Source of the DNA: Ustulina deusta
Lineage: Eukaryota > Ascomycota > Sordariomycetes > Xylariales > Xylariaceae
Reading direction: 5' to 3'
DNA: 64,000 nucleotides
Assembly (NCBI GenBank): GCA_023159155.1
Contig: JAJNNX010000006.1
Location: 124,001-188,000, forward strand
Below the pieces are notes generated by a model. That model had not been told where the DNA came from. It saw only the letters and a program-made list of their open reading frames with translations, and made no database searches. The position numbers and the translations under genes are program-made. This document shows positions 60,701-64,000 of the stretch, piece by piece; the first letter of the stretch is position 1, and each line of letters opens with the position of its first letter.

Positions 60701-60999
60701 TATTAAATAAGCTTTATATAATATATTATATATAAAAACAAATAATATATATAAACAAAATATAATATATTATATTATATTATTTATAAAAAAAAAAAAA
60801 AAAAATGTTTATATAAAACATAAGTTTTTTATATTTATATAAGAGCTTACGCTATTGTACAAGCTAATATAACAAAAAAGAAGTAAGGTCCTTTTTATCC
60901 GGCCAAAGTCCGGCTAACATCTATACGAAAGCCGAGCGTGAACTCGCACTCAGTGCGAGTTATACAATAAGGTTGTAACCAATGCCAGTTATTCCAACA
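60701..60999 (-). repeat. Right LTR of LTR-2
   Basis: Starts with the mutated TATTAAATAAGC and ends with the well preserved CCAGTTATTCCAACA. It holds CGAGCGTGAACTCGCACTCAGTGCGAG with a short inverted repeat CTCGCACTCAGTGCGAG. Confidence 0.88.
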
Positions 61000-62160
61000 C
61001 ATTAACTATAAAAAAAAAACCCCCCTATTAAAATAATAAAACTTGTTTTATTTATAATAAAAAAAAATTTTATTAATTAATTATTTTAACTAAAAACTTA
61101 AAGTTTTAAGCGTTTAATTAGTAAAAAAAGTCTATAATAAAAATAGCTCTAATAGTTTATTTAATTTACAAAACAAATAGAACTAATAAAAATCTTTTTA
61201 TTAGTTTTTTTATTTATTTTAGCTAAAATATATAATTAAAATAAATAAATTATTTTTAAAATATTTACTTAATTATAAATTAATAGTATTAAAATAAAAA
61301 CTTTAGTTTTATATAATATTAAAGCTTATATTTTTTTAATAATTAATTATAAATTTATATAATAAATTAAATAATAATTAAAAATAAAAATAGTTTATTT
61401 AGCTAAACTTTAAAAGTTTTATAACTACTAAAATAAAATAATTAATAAAGTTTATAAATATTTAATATATATTATAAAAATTAATAATTAATAATTTAAA
61501 AACTAAATATTTTAAGTTATTAACTTTAGTTATAATATTATTATTAATATTAAATAGTTAGTAAAATAAAATATTTTAATAAAAACTTAAAAATAATAAT
61601 TAATCTAGCTAAATAATTTATTTTTATTAGTTTAATTTTTGCTAATAATTACAATTAAACTTTTTAGTTATAAATAATAAAATATAAACTTAAAAATATA
61701 AAAAAATATTAATTAATATAATTAAGTATTAAAAAAATATTATTAAATATTAACATAATTTTTTAAAAATAAAATAATTATTTTAGAAATAACTAAAACT
61801 AAAAAAATATAAAAAAGATTTAGGACTTTTAAACTTAAAACAAAAAAAGTTTATATAATAATTTTAAAAAAAAAAAAAAAACTAAGCTACTATTAAAAAA
61901 ATTATATAAAACTTTTAAAATTATTTCTATTAAAATAAATAAAAACAACTAACTAAAAAAACTTTAAAAGAACTTATTATAATAAAGTTTATAATAATTA
62001 AAAATAATTAATATTTTATAAAAAAAAATAAACTTAGATTAACTAAGTAGTACTATCAAAGATTTTTAATAATAAACTAATCTTATTTTTAAAAAAAAAA
62101 CTCCCTAAATATATAAAATTAATACAAAGCTTTTTATTTTTTTAGCTATTGCACTTAATA

Positions 62161-62223
62161 TCACGATTAGTCAAATAAAGCTTCTATAGCTAGTTTATTA
62201 ATACTATAGACAAAAACTTTAAA

Positions 62224-62259
<36 letters not shown>

Positions 62260-64000
62260 AGAGTTTATAAAATAAATAGATATAGACTTTATATATATAG
62301 CTATAAAATTATAAATTAGTTTATATATAGACTTTCTATTTTATTGCTATATAGGTCTAAAGTTCTTACAAGTCTTAGTAAAACTATACTAATTATTATA
62401 CTACTTTTTTTTAAAACCAAAAGTTTAAACATAATTTTAACTTAAAGTTATTAATAATATTAAGTTTATATAGCTTTTTTATATTATATTGCTTTATTAT
62501 TATTTTTATAATTGCTTGCAAATTTATTAGCTATTATTATATATATTTATTTTTATAGTTTTATAAAAAATCTAAAAGCTTTTTTATAAGTTTTATAAAA
62601 TTGATTAAATTTAATTAGTATATTTTTAAAATTCTAAGCTATATACTAAATATTATTAAGATTGTAACTTTTTTAAGCAACTTAGTATTATAGCTTTTTG
62701 CTTTTTTTATATATTTTTAATTATTTGATTTGTTTAACTTTAAATTTTATTTTATTATTAATATTTTTAGCTAAAAATAATAATTAAATTTATTAAAATA
62801 AAAAGTTATTACTTATTTTTTATAATTAGTTAATATAAAATAAGTTTTTTATTTTATAAAAATTAAACAAATTAAAAATATAACTAAATTTTTATTTTTC
62901 TAAAATTTTAAAAAATCTAATTAACTAAAAGTTTAATCTAATAGTTAGTACTTATATTATAAAGCTTTTTTTTTTTAAAAACTTTGTTTTTTATATTAAA
63001 ATCTATTAAGCATTTTTTTTTTTTAGTTTATAACTTGTACTATTTTTATATAAAAATTACTATATTATATGCTATTTTTTAAATATTCTAAGTTTAATAG
63101 ACTAGTTCGAATATTTATTACTTAATATTAAAATTTATAATAGTTTTATTAATATTTATTATTAAGAAGTTTTATGTTTTAATTCCTATTATTACTTTTA
63201 GTAGTTATATATTAATTAATAAATACTATAAAAAATTATATATAAAATTTAAAGCAAAAAAATAAATATTTTAATTGTTTTAATATTTATTAATATAAAA
63301 ATAAAGTTATTAGTCTAGTTTTTAATTAATTAATTTTATTACTTTTTAAATCTAAAAATAATAAATATTACTAAAATAATGCTTAGTATTTATAAAACTA
63401 TTAATTATTACTATAAACTTAAAAATAAATAGTTTTATATTATTTAATATTTATATATCTAATATACTAAAAAATTTATATAAACTTTTATAGTATTATA
63501 TAGCTAATAACTTTGCAATATTTGTTTTTTTGCTAAGTAAAATTATAATTAGATAGCTAAACTTATTTATAAATATTTATATATAGTTATAACCCTATTA
63601 ATTAGGTGGCATATTTTTATTATATATTACTATATATTGCTATATTATAGCTAATATAAAGAATAAATAAAAAACCAAAAGTTTTATTTTAATAATATTT
63701 TATTTTTTTTATAGTTATAATAATTATATATATATTATTTATAATTATATTTTAAGTAAAACTAGTAATATTTTTATTTTAATATTTTAATTGTTTTATA
63801 TTAACTTTAGTATATAATAATTAAAAATATATAAACTTTTTAAATTAAAATTATATAAAAAAAAACTTTTTATTTAAAATAATTTTAAATACGTATAGCT
63901 TTTTGTTTTTATTTTTTAGATTTTATAGCTAGTTTTTTTGTTTAATTAAGTTTATTAGGTTAGCTTTTTAAAAAATATTAAATAAAAAGTCTATAGTTAA
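62161..64000 (+). mobile_element. Second copy of element X (left end and interior, runs off the window)
   Basis: From TCACGATTAGTC at 62161, preceded by TA, it follows X from 34351 to about 36195 over its whole visible length, in the same orientation, including the homopurine run (here about 30 A at 62226-62256). It is more heavily mutated than X at its outer end. The right end lies outside the window. Confidence 0.8.

Larger units (their letters stand above)
58184..60999 (-). mobile_element. LTR-2: internally deleted relative of LTR-1
   Basis: 2816 bp with direct LTRs of about 300 bp (58184-58484 and 60701-60999) and a perfect 5-bp duplication CATTA (58179-58183 and 61000-61004). LTRs match those of LTR-1. 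Internal sequence corresponds to the two ends of LTR-1 only (about 38238-38785 and about 45720-47324), joined at a long T run (about 59040-59077). Most of the interior is therefore missing. The uninterrupted target is present at about 48440-48490. Confidence 0.88.
56798..62158 (-). repeat. Inverted partial relative of element X, interrupted by LTR-2
   Basis: On the minus strand, 62140-61005 and then 58183-58060 match element X at about 37610-37934, 47627-48440 and 48484-48596, reading straight through where X carries LTR-1. The rest (56798-58060) has no match I could see in the window; X itself passes directly into its TIR there, so X may lack an internal segment that this copy keeps. The segment lies exactly between the right end of X and the left end of the second X copy. 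It has no terminal repeats of its own that I can see. Confidence 0.65.

Overview
The window is nuclear DNA of a filamentous ascomycete (Pezizomycotina, most likely a Sordariomycete). The evidence is short GT-AG introns (mostly 47-163 nt) with CTAAC-type branch points, fungal-specific families (SAT4-type rhodopsin-domain protein, NIPA/DUF803 protein with a long tail), and heavy repeat-induced point mutation (RIP: CpA/TpG turned into TpA). It has two compartments. About 1-33.9 kb is GC-balanced and gene-rich. About 33.95-64 kb is an extremely AT-rich, gene-free block built of mutated transposons. A smaller AT-rich island at 12.1-15.6 kb is a single RIP-mutated DNA transposon inside the gene-rich part.

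Genes in order: 3' part of SMC5 (+, 1-1558); MSC7-type membrane aldehyde dehydrogenase (-, 2323-4095); a DNF1-type P4-ATPase lipid flippase (-, 5377-10071); the Mutator-like element (12092-15639); a CANIN-domain protein, candidate Nse6/SLF2 subunit for Smc5/6 loading (+, 18269-20323); V-ATPase subunit E (-, 20770-21730); NIPA-like Mg2+ transporter (+, 23125-24887); SUB2/UAP56 DECD helicase (-, 26076-28161); RPR2/Rpp21-type RNase P subunit (+, 28776-29327); SAT4-type rhodopsin-domain membrane protein (-, 30093-31516); PHS1 3-hydroxyacyl-CoA dehydratase (-, 32900-33758). These are mostly housekeeping genes and show no operon-like logic. The one functional link is SMC5 with the CANIN protein, which may serve the same complex. 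Exon boundaries were worked out by hand from frame continuity and splice sites.

The right-hand block can be resolved into nested insertions, each with its target-site duplication (TSD). A DNA element 'X' of about 4.8 kb with about 260-bp terminal inverted repeats flanked by TA (34351-56795) was split twice: by a 9.7-kb LTR element 'LTR-1' (37940-47621, TSD GTTAC), which itself holds a 2.46-kb LTR element 'N' (40444-42898, TSD CTAAA), and by a Ty3/Gypsy element 'G' (48699-56650, TSD ATAAC) inserted in X's right terminal repeat. To the right lies an inverted partial relative of X (56798-62158). It carries an internally deleted LTR-1 relative, 'LTR-2' (58184-60999, TSD CATTA). A second copy of X (62161 to the window end) follows. 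Empty-site versions of the LTR-1 and LTR-2 insertions are both present in the window. In all four LTR pairs the outer edges of the LTRs are visibly less mutated than the inner edges.

The most interesting items are the nested-transposon reconstruction with internal empty sites, the RIP gradient at element edges, the unclassified long-TIR element X, the Mutator-like element whose transposase is still readable if RIP stops are read as Trp/Gln, and the candidate Nse6 gene near SMC5. No similarity search could be run; family names rest on recognised motifs.
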